Assembly: GCA_025435555.1 (NCBI GenBank)
Contig: JAIWWG010000113.1
Span: 24,928 to 88,927 of the forward strand
Length of the DNA stretch: 64,000 nucleotides
Direction: 5' to 3'
Origin: Chytriomyces cf. hyalinus JEL632
Taxonomy: Eukaryota; Chytridiomycota; Chytridiomycetes; Chytridiales; Chytriomycetaceae
This document shows positions 1 to 13,261 of this stretch, piece by piece. Position 1 is the stretch's first letter. Each line of letters begins with the position of its first letter. The notes beneath the pieces were generated by a model. The model ran no database searches. It worked only from the letters and a program-made list of their open reading frames with translations, and was not told the origin of the DNA. The position numbers were made by a program, and so were the translations under genes.

Positions 1-422
1 ATTGAAGCATTGACTTATCGGTAATTGCGTTTCTTTTCTATCACCGCAAACCCAACGAACTGATTTTTGAATGAAGTGTCGGCCACCACTCCACTTCAGA
101 TGACTCATCCGCATACCGCCCCAAAAAAGAAGTATCCGACTGGATGAAGCAAGACGCACCCATCAACCGTTTCCGTAAATATATTCAAGACCAGCAATGG
201 TGGAGCGACGAGCAAGAACTGGCACTTAAAAAACAAGTACGCGCTGAAGTCTTGGAATGTTTTGCGGAGGCCGAGAAACTGAAGAAACCCGCAGTTTCGA
301 ATCTGTTTACGGATGTGTATGATGAGTTGCCGTGGAATTTGGTTGAGCAGAAGGAGAAGCTTGAGGCGCTCATGAAAAAATATCCTTCGCATTACGATGC
401 ATCTTCTCATGCGAAGGAGTAA
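1..422 (+). CDS. BCKDHA: Branched-chain 2-oxoacid dehydrogenase E1 alpha, 3' end
   Basis: C-terminal part of the thiamine-diphosphate E1 alpha subunit of the mitochondrial branched-chain keto-acid dehydrogenase complex, which decarboxylates the keto acids of Leu, Ile and Val. Two exons are visible: 1-20, a GT-AG intron at 21-76, then 77-422 ending in TAA. The join restores the family motif EALTYRVGHHSTSDDS, followed by SAYRPK and the tail KQDAPINRFRKYI with a WW pair, all typical of BCKDHA rather than pyruvate dehydrogenase E1. The 5' part lies outside the window. It converges on the succinyl-CoA ligase gene, whose pathway receives succinyl-CoA from Ile and Val breakdown; that link may be chance. 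Confidence 0.9.
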
Positions 423-792
423 AAACAGTGTTTTTCTTGGAAAACAAGTTTTTTGTCATAAGTGGCCTGAACACACCACATATAAACAACACAGCCACAC
501 AACTCGGACAACGTATTTATAATATCAGTTCTAACTTATGACATCAGTAGAAATTGGGAAAACATGAGGTTTTTACTGGAAACGGAAAGGGGTCGAAAAA
601 AGAACAACAAAACCAACGAGCGCGTTTGATGAGATCAGACAGTTTCACTTTTATAGTCCGCGCGCGCGTTTTGGAAACGGGTGCCCAGAAAAAAAAATCC
701 ACAGCTCCACGAACGAAAAAAGAAAAACTCATTCCCTCCACAAGCTGTTGAAGAATGACACACCCTTATTTCTCCCCTCGTATTACTCTTTT
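423..792. other. Convergent 3' intergenic region
   Basis: 370 bp between the stop codons of BCKDHA and the succinyl-CoA ligase gene. It must hold both 3' UTRs. The short open frames here are unlike any family and I see no gene, RNA or repeat. Confidence 0.6.
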
Positions 793-2228
793 TTACGCGT
801 GATGCAAACCGGCTTCAACCATGGCATTCTTCATGTACACTCCCAGCTTTGCTGGGGATGGGGTGACGTGCACGCCAGCCTTCTCCAAAGCAGCAACCTT
901 GTCTTCGGCTTTTCCCTTTCCTCCAGAGATAATGGCTCCAGCGTGACCCATACGACGGCCTGGTGGTGCGGTTCTTCCGGCAATAAACGAAACAACTGGC
1001 TTAGGCACAGATCTTGTCAAGTTGTACTTCATGAGGTACTCGGCAGCTTCTTCTTCAGCAGATCCACCAATTTCTCCAATGAGGATGATACCTAATTATC
1101 ATGATTTGAAATCCGCATCAGCAGAGGAATCATTGCGATAGGTTGTTGAAACACGGTACCTTCAGTCTCTGGGTCTTCCATAAAGACGTTCAAGGCATCG
1201 ATAAAGTTGGTTCCGTTGAATGGATCACCACCAATTCCGATACAAAGAGATTGACCCAAGTTGACAGCAGTCGTTTGAGCAACAGCTTCGTAGGTCAAAG
1301 TTCCAGATCTAGAGACGACACCTTTTTGGAAAATGATTTGAGTCCACACGCGCAGTTCCTCCCACAAGCACCCAACACGTACCAATCTTTCCCTTTGAGT
1401 GAATGTGACCAGGCATAATTCCAATTTTGCACTCGCCAGGCTTGATGATACCGGGGCAGTTGGGACCAATCAAACGGGTCTTGTCCTGGGCACGAAGAAC
1501 CTTCATGACCTGGTAAAGCGAACGAATCATCATGATCAGGTTTCAAAGAAGCGATGATTTAGGTCCAACGTAAAGCTCTATTACCTTGACCATGTCCTGC
1601 TGAGGAATTCCTTCGGTAATGCAAACAGCCAAAGGCACCTCGGCCTCAATGGCTTCGATGATGGCCTGGGCAGCGCCTGGAGGTGGGACATAGATGACAG
1701 AGGCATGAGCCTTGGTCTCTTGCACGGCCTTTTGTGTTCGAGATCATGTGATGGAATTAGTTGGGTTGCCCGATTTTGACGTTTCTCTCGAAATTCCGGC
1801 TCTCACCTCCTTCACAGAGGCAAAGACGGGAAGACCCAAGTGATTGGTGCCGGCCTTCTTTGGAGAGACACCACCGACCATGTTTGTGCCGTACTCAATG
1901 GCCTGCTTGGAGTGGAATGTACCCTGTTGCGAGAGGGAGCGAGGAAAAGAAGGGAATTTTAGAATGAGGAAGCCACTAGCAACTGTTTCAAGCAACCGTC
2001 CAAAGTAATCGCACCTGTCTTCCCGTGAATCCCTGGCAAATGACTCTAGTGTTCTTGTTGATGAGCATGTTCGAGAAGGTGGAGTCGTAGCCACTGGTGG
2101 CCACGGAGTAGCTGCGTCTCTGTGCGGCGATAGCTGTTTCGATGACAGGTGATGGGTGGGGGCTGCGATCAGCGTTGCTGGCGTTCGTCGGAGCATCCCG
2201 GGACGCACTCACCAACTCGAGAGTACAT
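793..2228 (-). CDS. SUCLG1: Succinyl-CoA ligase (ADP/GDP-forming) subunit alpha, mitochondrial
   Basis: TCA-cycle enzyme converting succinyl-CoA plus NDP to succinate plus NTP, paired with a beta subunit in the mitochondrial matrix. Seven exons join in frame: 2228-2213, 2133-2015, 1923-1807, 1728-1585, 1509-1383, 1321-1160 and 1091-793, giving 327 residues, close to yeast Lsc1. The N-terminus is short and Arg-rich (AAQRRSYS), as expected for a mitochondrial presequence. The CoA-binding Rossmann part starts at [16 protein letters not shown]. The catalytic His lies in the conserved motif [16 protein letters not shown] near the end. The start was chosen because the first 16-nt exon has a GTGAGT donor and splices in phase. 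No defect seen. Confidence 0.95.
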
Positions 2229-2751
2229 TTTCCCTTTTTTAAATGGCTGCAACGCTTTCGATAAAATGATGATGAAAAACACTTTTGGTTCTGGGCGTTA
2301 AAGTTAAAATCTGGCGAAGAAAAATAAGTGAGTCCTCGCCACCCAACTCTGCAATCCTCTGAACGCCTCCATGGAATGACGAAAAGAAACCACGTACAAA
2401 CGTGGGAGGATTCGAACGGATCGACGGGTCTTTGAGGGCCTCTTGAAGGCCCTCCGGTGACTTGGTGGTGGAATGGCGACTCGCCTGCGACTAATCCTTG
2501 CAGACTGTATATGTCTGCGGTTCTTTCTCGCGGCTTGAGGCTTCGTTCATGTTCACCGAATCCGCTGTGTTGGCCCGTTGGCTCGTTCGAATCCTCAAAA
2601 TACCACTCCCATGGCGACCATTAAATCTTGATCTTATCTGACCCCCCAAACACACTTCTGCTCTTCTATCCCCCACTGCCACCACCCTTTCTCTCATCTT
2701 ATACTGATAATATTCGTGTTTTTATTTTGCCCGGTTTTCAGTCTGCAAAAA
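2229..2751. promoter_or_regulatory. Shared 5' region between SUCLG1 and SNF1
   Basis: 523 bp between two divergent start codons, so it should contain both promoters and 5' leaders. A 13-bp sequence occurs here in opposite orientations at 2406-2418 and 2584-2596. No clear TATA box. The boundaries are simply the two start codons. Confidence 0.4.
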
Positions 2752-4845
<2,094 letters not shown>

Positions 4846-5480
4846 TGGATCATGTTTGTGTGATTGTTGTTGTTAGTATCCAATCTTCCTTTTTGGCAAA
4901 GTTGCATCTTTTTTCTTTGGTCATAAAAAACACCCTTGTGTACTTTTCAATTTTTAAAACCATTGGTAATGATTTCCAAACAAGTTTTGCACAATCAAAT
5001 GAGTTGAACCCTTCAACAGAAAATGTTGATGTTTCAACAAGAGAATATTGTGCGTGTTTGATCAGGAGCAGCGCACCAAGCAAGACACGTTAAAAAACTC
5101 GCACATTAATACTGTCACTTGGGACACAAAAGTATTGCATCCAATTCTCATGCCACAACTTTTCGTATGACCTCCCACCCTTCATTCCACCAACAATTGT
5201 GAGCACACTGATCAGTTGCAAAAGTATCTGTAAAAGTATCATAAAACGTATCTCAAAATAGCTAACAAGGAAATACAATAGAAAGTTAACCCTAGTTAAA
5301 AAGGAGCTTGATGCTCTCTAACAATTTGAATTCATGAGCCAACTGATTGCTTTCCTTCTCAGGAAACCAACTCATATAAAAATTGAGTAAAATACACACA
5401 GCCAAAAAGTGAATTTGACGCACCATTTTCCAACAATTGTGAGCACACTCATCACACACACACACACACGTACGCATCAA
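4846..5480. other. Gene-poor spacer after SNF1
   Basis: No gene recognised. It includes the SNF1 3' UTR, AT-rich sequence, and a short direct repeat containing caacaattgtgagcacact near 5190-5210 and near 5430. It ends in a CA microsatellite. Confidence 0.5.
5453..5469. repeat. CA dinucleotide microsatellite
   Basis: An uninterrupted CA run of 17 bases just before the first long duplicated unit. A similar run lies at 7248-7270. Confidence 0.9.
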
Positions 5481-7100
5481 CGATGTATGGAAAAGGGAAA
5501 AAATTAGGGTGATGCTTCACTTGCAGCTGCTCAGTTTCCAGCCCGATATGCAGCTGCAAAGTCGGTTCCGAAGGACACCCCATCAAATAATATGCTGGTT
5601 GTGCACCACCATCCGATCCGCCCGACACTAACTCCACAGCTGCACGACTCGCCCACCATACGGCTGATGAAGAGCGTCTGAGCTTCTGTACCATCTGGTT
5701 CTGTGGTATGGACGTGTGAGGCAGTCTCATGTCGGGCAGATTTGTTGGTCGCTGTTTTTTGATGTTTTTTGAGGTTTGTTTTGAGGGGACCCGCTTTTAA
5801 AATCAGCAAAAACGCAGTCACAGTTGCTGAATGAGCCATTCATAGCGCCTCCCATCCTCACACACACACCTGTGCACCGACCCGCCAATCGAATGACGTC
5901 ATGCCTGCATCGTGAGCCGCCGCCCGGATGACAAGCGCCAGAAGCCCTGAATTCGAAGACAGATTGACGGTGCCGCGCGCAGCATGAAGGATGAGGCACA
6001 TCAAAGAACTACAGCACTGTGAGAGACTTCGTAGCGACGAATATACGGGCACTTGAACGAGGTAACCGTGTATGGAATTTTATGCTCCTGCGCACACGCC
6101 ATTAACCATCAAAAACTGCTTTCATGCTCTTGGATGCTGCGTCTCAATACAGCGTGCTTCAAGCTCTCGTCCAAGTCATTCGAAGTTTCATGTTCATGCC
6201 CCGAGGCGGGTCAGACAATGTGTTTTGACAGCGCATCAGGAACACGGCAAGTCGAAATTAACGGCGTCCGTGCAGAAAATTGCCTGGGACTCACACGACG
6301 CATTTTGCCATACTGTTTGGCCGAGCCAGCTGTGAGTAGAGTCGATGACATAACATTTTTGTGCGCATTTGATTCTCGTTGACATGGAAGTGTTGACTGC
6401 AGAACAAGGACGCGCATCTGATGAGCCGCTCCAGTTTTTCGGCCCGTCAGCCCCGCGTTTCGGTGTGTATATCAGCGTGCTGTCTTTGTATCCCGCGGGT
6501 TGCACCCATCATTGTGAGCATGTACGCACACTCCAGCAGTTTCAACGTCAAATTGCAGCAATAATTTCACGTGCAAGCACAATAGGTTCGCTATCTTCGA
6601 TCATGAGCGTACTCCGGTGTAAACGGCGCGGTTGAATTTTGTCTGGATTGGTTTCCCCGAATGAGGCATCCTTTCAATCATTTGCGTCTGTGTTCAAATG
6701 CTCTGATTGCTGTATGTTTATGCAACTACGCAGTCAATCTACGGCGCAGTGATAATCTGCCTGGAATCGGGATTGCCGGCGTGCGCAGTGATGGAATGAT
6801 GGATCTTATGCTGGTCCACAGATCATGCCAGCAATCCGGATTTTACGGAGCGCAAAGTGTAGTTCCACTAATATATAGTTCTGCGCGTCGTTGCGGGCTC
6901 ATGATATCAAAACCGACAATTCCTGTTCTTGGAAACGAGGAATCAGACTGTCGGTGGAGTTGACGTGCCGGGAATCATGGGTAAGTGCTTTGAACGAGCT
7001 TTTGGTTTCGCTGGAAAGTCAACGCGGTAGGTTCGAGTGTCCATTGTGTGCAATTGTGGGATAAATAAAACGCGTCATGAACATTTCAAAAAATGCCGAT
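5481..7100. repeat. Dispersed duplicated unit, copy A
   Basis: About 1.6 kb that recurs as copy B at 9564-11740. The first about 260 bp (5481-5742) match 9564-9822 almost exactly; later parts match in blocks with many substitutions and indels. The closing block starts with gaaacgaggaatcaga and is followed by aataaaacgcgt. No long open frame, target-site duplication or terminal repeat was found, so I cannot say which element type it is. Confidence 0.75.
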
Positions 7101-7247
7101 TTATATTCGCTTGCAGATGATGGACGCTCGGTGCCAATCAGCGCCGATCAGCGACTTCAATCAAGCGTCTTCGCTCTTCAAATCGGTGGCTCGAGGATCC
7201 CTGAAGATACTAAACGCGCGTTCTGGGACAATAAATACAAATTTCAT

Positions 7248-7270
7248 CACACACACACACACACACACAC
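7248..7270. repeat. CA dinucleotide microsatellite
   Basis: Uninterrupted CA run of 23 bases inside the gene-poor region. Confidence 0.9.
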
Positions 7271-7398
7271 ATACGCATCAACAACAGGTAATCTGAACAC
7301 TGAGCGCACTTCTCAGTCTGACACAAACGACGTCGATTCAGAAAGTGATGTTTTTATTTGTGGAATAAATACCGCGTGCAGTTGCCTGTGATGCGACA

Positions 7399-7429
7399 CG
7401 ACAGGGACCGACAGGGACCGACAGGGACA
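7399..7429. repeat. 10-bp tandem repeat, three copies
   Basis: The unit cgacagggac occurs three times head to tail, the last cut short. It sits just before a motif block (7435-7511) that recurs in diverged form at 7825-7900. Confidence 0.85.
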
Positions 7430-7594
7430 ATGAAAAAAAATATGTGGGGGTTGGGCGCCGGGCAGTGAGCTGAATCACACGTTCCCGCCCCTTTTAGTCG
7501 ATGGCTGGCGAGGTTCTCCGAAGATCAGCTCCGTCACATCGAGTTGTAGACTGCGTTCTCCCCTCAGTCACATTTCTCCTCCGTTTTTGCTGGC

Positions 7595-7602
7595 TATATA
7601 TA
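7595..7602 (+). promoter_or_regulatory. TATA-box-like sequence
   Basis: The string tatatata lies 43 bp before the ATG of a 45-codon open frame at 7645. It may be chance in AT-rich DNA; its spacing is the only support. Confidence 0.3.
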
Positions 7603-7644
7603 CCCCAACCGCAATTTTTTGGACGCGATTTTTGGACCCAAAAA

Positions 7645-7782
7645 ATGACAACTGCGCAGCAACACGCGCTTGCGCAGCTCCACAGCATCATACAAGCGTC
7701 TGATTACGCTGAAAGCGTATTGGAACGCGTAAAGATGATGAAATTGTTTGGAGTCGTCATAAATAAACTGAAAATCAAATGA
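7645..7782 (+). CDS. Possible small protein of unknown function
   Basis: A 45-residue frame beginning MTTAQQHALAQLHSIIQ and ending with a Lys-rich helix-like tail (LFGVVINKLKIK). The frame stays open upstream to 7501, but the ATG at 7645 is preferred because a TATA-like string lies upstream of it. No family recognised. It sits in repeat-rich sequence, so it may be noncoding; a conserved homologue or a transcript would be needed to keep it. Confidence 0.2.
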   Translation: MTTAQQHALAQLHSIIQASDYAESVLERVKMMKLFGVVINKLKIK

Positions 7783-8026
7783 CTGACTGTAAAGGCAGAT
7801 TAGATAAGTAAACTGTCGAACATATATATGTGGTTGGGCACCCCGTCAGTGAGTCCATTCACGCAGTCCTGTCCCGTTCAGTCGAACGCTGGCGAGGATG
7901 GGCCGCGAACAGTCGCTCAATCGTGATGACGTTTGACATTGAGGTAACCCGACTTCCTCCCCGTCAGATTCGTTTGGGCTTACCCGATGCCTGATTCACA
8001 GACGCAATACCTCCTGCTCCAATCGA

Positions 8027-8210
8027 ATGTACAGCCTGCCTTAATACATCCCAGGCAGCTGACCACACAATGAGATCACCTGCAACAAATGTACAGCCTG
8101 CCTTAATACATCCCAGGCAGCTGACCACACAATGAGATCACCTGCAACAAATGTACAGCCTGCCTTAATACATCCCAGGCAGCTGACCACACAATCAGAT
8201 CACCTGCAAA
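8027..8210. repeat. 62-bp tandem repeat, three copies
   Basis: Three near-identical copies start at 8027, 8089 and 8151, so the period is 62 bp. Each begins atgtacagcctgccttaata and contains cccaggcagctgaccacaca. The third differs at one base (aatcagat for aatgagat) and then breaks off. The near identity points to recent slippage or unequal exchange. Confidence 0.95.
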
Positions 8211-8646
8211 CAACTTCCTCGCGCTTTTGCCCACCAGCTGTGTCTCGCTGCAGCCGCTCTGGCGGTGCATCTGTCTGCTGTTGTATGCAACATCCCAGTC
8301 GTGCAGCGCTGTGGCTCCTGGCCGCTGTTTACTCTGAGGCCGATTGGCCAATCCTCGTGTCACCCATATCAGCAGATTCGAATTCAAAGACGCAACAATG
8401 CTTTCTTAATCGTTTGAAGCATACCCCAACACGCATGGAAATTCATATTCGCATATTGAGACCGTAATTTGTCAAAACTCGCGTCCCGTCTTGTTGGATC
8501 GGTGGACAAATGGAAGCTCATGGGACTCTTGGCCAATGAGTTACGTCTAATACACCTCTCGATGCCGAACGCTCAAAACTCGGATCCTCACAGGCCAGCT
8601 CTCGCCGTCAGGGCAGCTCTCGATTGTGCGCGCATCTGTGTTGAAT

Positions 8647-8721
8647 GTAAAGATATTCTCTGGAACTGCTCCATTTTTGAAACTGTAAAGATATTCTCTG
8701 GAACTGCTCCATTTTCGAAAC
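8647..8721. repeat. 38-bp tandem repeat, two copies
   Basis: The unit starting tgtaaagatattctctggaa is present twice in a row, the copies differing by one base near the end (tttttgaaac and tttcgaaacc). A shorter doublet of gtgctggaaatgcaat follows near 8768-8800. Confidence 0.85.
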
Positions 8722-9563
8722 CGTCTATGCTATCCCGGTCTTGTTGGCTTGTCTGCAGCCGTGAATCGTGCTGGAAATGCAATAGTGCTGGAAATGCAAT
8801 CGCGAATGCAGATTTGGGCTGAGGAAAGGGTCCAGAATCGTCCCAGATTCCAACACTGACTGCAAACACGCGTTGCGCGCACTAGTTTCCAACTGAAAGT
8901 CTCAAACAGAATCTCCATTGTATAGCTAGCCATCAGATAGGATTACAATTTGAATAGCTGCAATGAATTCTAGCGACTGTATGGATTGTGTGTGAATGCG
9001 GTTGAATCTTTGCGCGGTTGAATCCCGCAACACCTGGAAATTTGGCAGTCGCTGATTGTTTTGAAGATTTGTTCCTGTTTGGAGGCTGAGAAGGAATTGG
9101 AAGTGTAAGGTCCACCGGTTTGATTCTTCTGAGATGGATTGCTATCAACGCGCGTGAATAAACTAAACTCATGACACTCTCGAGACAGCATTGCTCCTAT
9201 TCATGTCATTCCAGCACGCGTGCGAACGATTCATGTCAAGTAAAAGTGGACTGATGAGCAAGGGGAAACACGCAAGATTTGCGCCAACACCAAACTGTTT
9301 ATTCAAACCCATGATATCCCATTCCCTCTCGCAGCCATATAAATACTGACACGTCCAACCATCTTGCACCCAATAAGCAAGAAGAAAACGCGCTCGACAA
9401 TCTCGCACCAATAACAAAAACATACACGCACAACCAGCGCGTCCACCTGAAGCAATAACCGTCAATGGAAACAAGCAGCATGTAGATCAGAAGCGAGTTA
9501 ACAGTCATGCAAATACAGAATTGGCGTGCGCCCAAACAGGCGCAGACCAACCATGCGATTGCA
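8722..9563. other. Gene-poor spacer between repeat copies
   Basis: No conserved coding sequence recognised on either strand. Open frames are short and lack plausible splice connections. Confidence 0.5.
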
Positions 9564-11740
9564 CGATGTATGGAAAAGGGAAAAAATTAGGGTGATGCTT
9601 CACTTGCAGCTGCTCAGTTTCCAGCCCGATATGCAGCCGCAAAGTCGGTTCCGAAGGACACCCCATCAAATATGCTGGTTGTGCACCACCATCCGATCCG
9701 CCCGACACTAACTCCACAGCTGCACGACTCGCCCACCATACGGCTGATGAAGAGCGTCTGAGCTTCTGTACCATCTGGTTCTGTGGTATGGACGTGTGAG
9801 GCAGTCTCATGTCGGGCGGATTTGATGGTTGCATGCTTTTTTGATGTTTTTGAAGTTTTGTTTTGAGGCGACCCGCTTTTTAAAAACGCAAAAACGCAAA
9901 GCGTGCACAGTCGCAGTTTGCTGAATGGATCATGCACCCGCCAAAACCGCCGTCCTGTCTGAATCGTGAGCCACTGCCACCATCTGCTGTCGCTATTGGA
10001 GCTGCTTGACTGACGGGATTAAGGCATATTGACAATGCCAGCGACAACAGGGACGAGGCACAACAACGAAACAACAGCACTGCGAAACGCTCCATAGCCA
10101 CGAATATACGACAGCTGAACATGGTAACCGTGCTTGTATTTTTATGCTCCTGCGCACAACGCATTAACCAAAAACGACTCGCTTTCATCCTCTCGATTAC
10201 TGCTATCGACACAGTCTGTTCAAACTCTTGTCCAACTCATTCTTGAGGGCGGAGGAGTCATATTCAGGCTGCGAGATTCTCTGATACATGTTTCGACAGC
10301 ACATCTGGAACAGCGATTCGAACTCAGCAGTGTCCATACCGAGAATCCGCCTTGACCCACACCAAGCATGTTGACATGATATTCAGGTGAGCCATCTTTC
10401 AGAAGACGTGACGGCAAAACACGTTTGAGCGCTGTTGATTCTCTTTGCCTCGAAAATATAGACTGCTGAAATGGAAACTCCCCCGTCGATTCGCTCCAGT
10501 GTCCTCATACTCGCATTATGCTAGTGCGGCGTGAAGCAGTTGATTCTCGGTTTGCCATGGAAATATCGAATGCTGAGGAGAAAATGCATCCATCCAGCCG
10601 CTCCAGTTCCTTGACTCGTCAGGCTCGCAGCGTGTGCATATGTATGAAGCCACCGTGATAACCGTGCATATATTCTGATGCTCCTGTCCACGCAGTATTA
10701 ACCAACATCAACCGCTTTTCATCCTCTTGGATGCTGCATCTCGACACGGTGTTTTTCAACGCGACGAGGCATATTCATGCTGCGAGGCAGTTTGATACAT
10801 ATTTCGAGAGCACATCTGGAACGGCAACTCAAAATCAGCCGCATCCATGCAGAGGATCGGTAATGACTTCCACTAACCTTTCTGGCATGAGTATTCGGCT
10901 GAAACCGCTCTGTCGATCCATCTCATTCTTCTTACTCATACTCGGTGAGTTGATGACATTACAATAATTTTTGGAGCGCATTTGATTCTCGCTGACATGG
11001 AAATGTTGACTGCAGAGCAGAAAATGCGTCCGTCGAGCCGCTTCAGTTTCTCGGCTCGTCAGTCTCGCGTTTGGGGTTGTGTTGGTCTTCGTGTCCCGCA
11101 GGTTGCACCCGTCATTTTGAGCATGCATCCACACTCCATCAGTTTCAACGCCAACCTTCAGCAATAGCTTCGCGTGCAAGAACAATGAATCCGCTATATT
11201 CCGTCACGAGCGTACTCTTGTGTAAGTGGCGCGGCAGAATTTGTTTTGTCTGGACAGTTTTCCCCGAATGAGGTATTCGTCCAATTACTTGCACATGCTT
11301 TCCAATCCTACGATTGACACATGCTGATGCAACTAGAGATTCAATCTGCGTCACGGTGATAATGTGCAGGAGTCGGGATTGCTGGCGTGTGTAGTGATGG
11401 AATGATGGATCTTATGCTGTTGCCCACCGATCATGCCAGAAATCTGCTTTTCGGAGCGCAAAGAGCGGCTGCACTAATTTTTTGTTTCAAATCATGATTG
11501 TGCGTAGTTCCGGGCTCCAGCGTAGGATGCACAGCAGATGCGGCAATTCCTGTTCTTGGAAACGAGGAATCAGACCGTCGGTGAAATCAGCGTGACTTGA
11601 ATCATGGGTAAGTGCTTTGAAGCAGCTTCTGGTCTCGATGGAAAAGCCTCGCGCAGGTCAACGTGGTAGGTTGGGTTGTCCATTGTGCACAATTTAAATA
11701 AAACGCGTGATAAATATTTTGAAAAACGAACTCCCAAATG
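9564..11740. repeat. Dispersed duplicated unit, copy B
   Basis: Second copy of the unit at 5481-7100, in the same orientation. It is longer because an internal block is itself doubled: the segment beginning near 10130 (tttttatgctcctgcgcaca) recurs in diverged form near 10670. The end block (gaaacgaggaatcaga, then aataaaacgcgtgat) matches the end of copy A. No coding capacity recognised. Confidence 0.75.
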
Positions 11741-12525
11741 CAGGGGATTTAAAGCAGTACCATCGGCAATGCAGTATGGAGGGGATTGAAGCAAACTCAC
11801 AAGCATGGAGGGTGTTGCACAAATACTTTTCCTTTACTTTTTCCTGCATTTCATTTATCACCACTTTGAGTTGAAGTGTGAACGCAGACCATTAACCCGG
11901 CCCATCCGTCCAAAATGCTTGCTGCATGTCCCAGCTGGATTTATAATAAAATGTTGGATTTCTCCATCGTGGAATTTGGAAATTGTGAAGATTTCAGCGG
12001 CAATCCCTCAAAAGATGGCTGAAAAACTCACACAGAGAAGCGATGAAGGCATCGCAGCATGGCGAATATTGCACATGACTCTAGGTCTGTCTGTTCAAAA
12101 GATGCCAGCAATTTTGACTTCTCACAGAAACTATCTCGGCCGCTTTCAAAGGGAAACCGAGACTTACACTGCGCCACACTGATACATGTCGCGTTACTGT
12201 CTGCAAATCACGCGTCAGCGCCGCTATACCACGTGAACAACCCATACTCCACAAACTGTCTGAAGTACTTTCAGTCCATCATGGGCAAGTCTGATAGCAG
12301 ACAACGCGCAGCAAGGAGACGGAGATTTACACGGTATGGTAAAATCTATTCCGTCCGTGCATCCTGAGATTCTTATGCAAACCAGCTCAGGTCCAATGCC
12401 GACTCTATTTTTGAATATTGAACGGATCGATCGATCGCCAACCTGCCTGCCTGGACAGACAAAGAGACAACTCGAAAGCAAAGTCCGAATGACGCAATTA
12501 CGCAATACCAACATTTTATTCCTAG
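11741..12525. other. Gene-poor region before the APSES-type gene
   Basis: Contains short open frames only. It may hold the promoter and an upstream exon of the gene that begins after the AG at 12524-12525. A short motif is shared between 12130-12170 and 12300-12335 (cgcagcaaggagacggagat and relatives). Confidence 0.4.
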
Positions 12526-13022
12526 TCTCTCAACGCGCATCCATCTGTTTTCTCTCCCGTGGGAGGCTTCAACTGCAAAGAGCTTCTGGCCGAGGGGTTT
12601 ATTCTCCCGCTCGGGTCGGAGCTGCCTGCGGCCGCCGAAGCAGACACTTCACCAATCCCGCCTGCAGAGGTGGTTTCATCTGCGCCCGCGAGGATGTTAG
12701 TTGTCGAGTGTTTCGGCGTTCAAGTGGTGCGGAGACACTCCGACGGCCGCATCAACGCCAACCATATCCTCAAGGCCGCAGGAGTTTCGGCACGCAATGC
12801 CGCAAGAGCTGTTCGCTCTCTCGCCACAACGTCTTCAGTGCAGCCTGTGGTTGTCAGCACTGGTGACGGCGCGCTGAGAGGGAACTGGTTTGTATATTTT
12901 CATGATTCCAGGATATCCCTAAACTGAGCATAACAGGTTCCCGGAGGAACAGTGCCAACATCTGGCAGCTCAACACGACTTGCTGGAAAGGCTGGCCCCG
13001 CTATTTGAGAGTGCTCAATAAA
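12526..13022 (+). CDS. APSES/KilA-N-like DNA-binding domain protein, 5' end uncertain
   Basis: Short protein with a motif resembling the APSES (KilA-N) fold used by fungal cell-cycle and developmental transcription factors. The frame reads VVECFGVQVVRRHSDGRIN, then ANHILKAAGVS, and ends in a GNW followed after an intron by FPEEQCQHLAAQHDLLERL. That order (strand, RRxSDGxxNAxxILKAAG, GxW, exxxxLAxxhdl) is the family pattern. The intron (about 12889-12938) splits the Trp codon. The protein stops at TAA after PLFESAQ. No in-frame ATG lies between the last upstream stop (12523) and the domain, so an upstream exon is likely, perhaps joined at the AG at 12524-12525. It lies about 240 bp before the transposase on the same strand and may belong to the element. 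Confidence 0.6.
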
Positions 13023-13261
13023 TTGTATTTTGGTTGGGTGAATATTTCCAGGAAATGCTTCTTTTTGGGCAACACCTTTATGCTCGTGGGGCCTTTGTCG
13101 ACTTCCCATTGGCTCGGAGTCTCAAAAACCCTAACTTTCTTTGACTTCCCATTGGCCAGCGTCTCGCGTCTTCTGCAAAACCCTCACTTTCGGGATCGAT
13201 CGAAAATAAAATACGTTTTAAGTCGACAAGTTAAAAACACCACGCAAGCGACTCCTTTCGA

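Noticed and set aside
2400-2600. tRNA-like ttcgaatcc strings on both strands near 2410 and 2585
   Set aside because: The five-base T-stem does not pair in either orientation, and no acceptor or anticodon stem could be built around them.
5481-11740. The two long copies as LTRs of a retrotransposon
   Set aside because: No reverse transcriptase, integrase or gag-like frame lies between them, the copies differ in length, and no TG...CA ends or primer-binding site were seen.
12336-12866. 176-codon frame overlapping the APSES-like gene
   Set aside because: Its composition is unlike a protein family and it is a shifted frame of the exon that shows the APSES motif.
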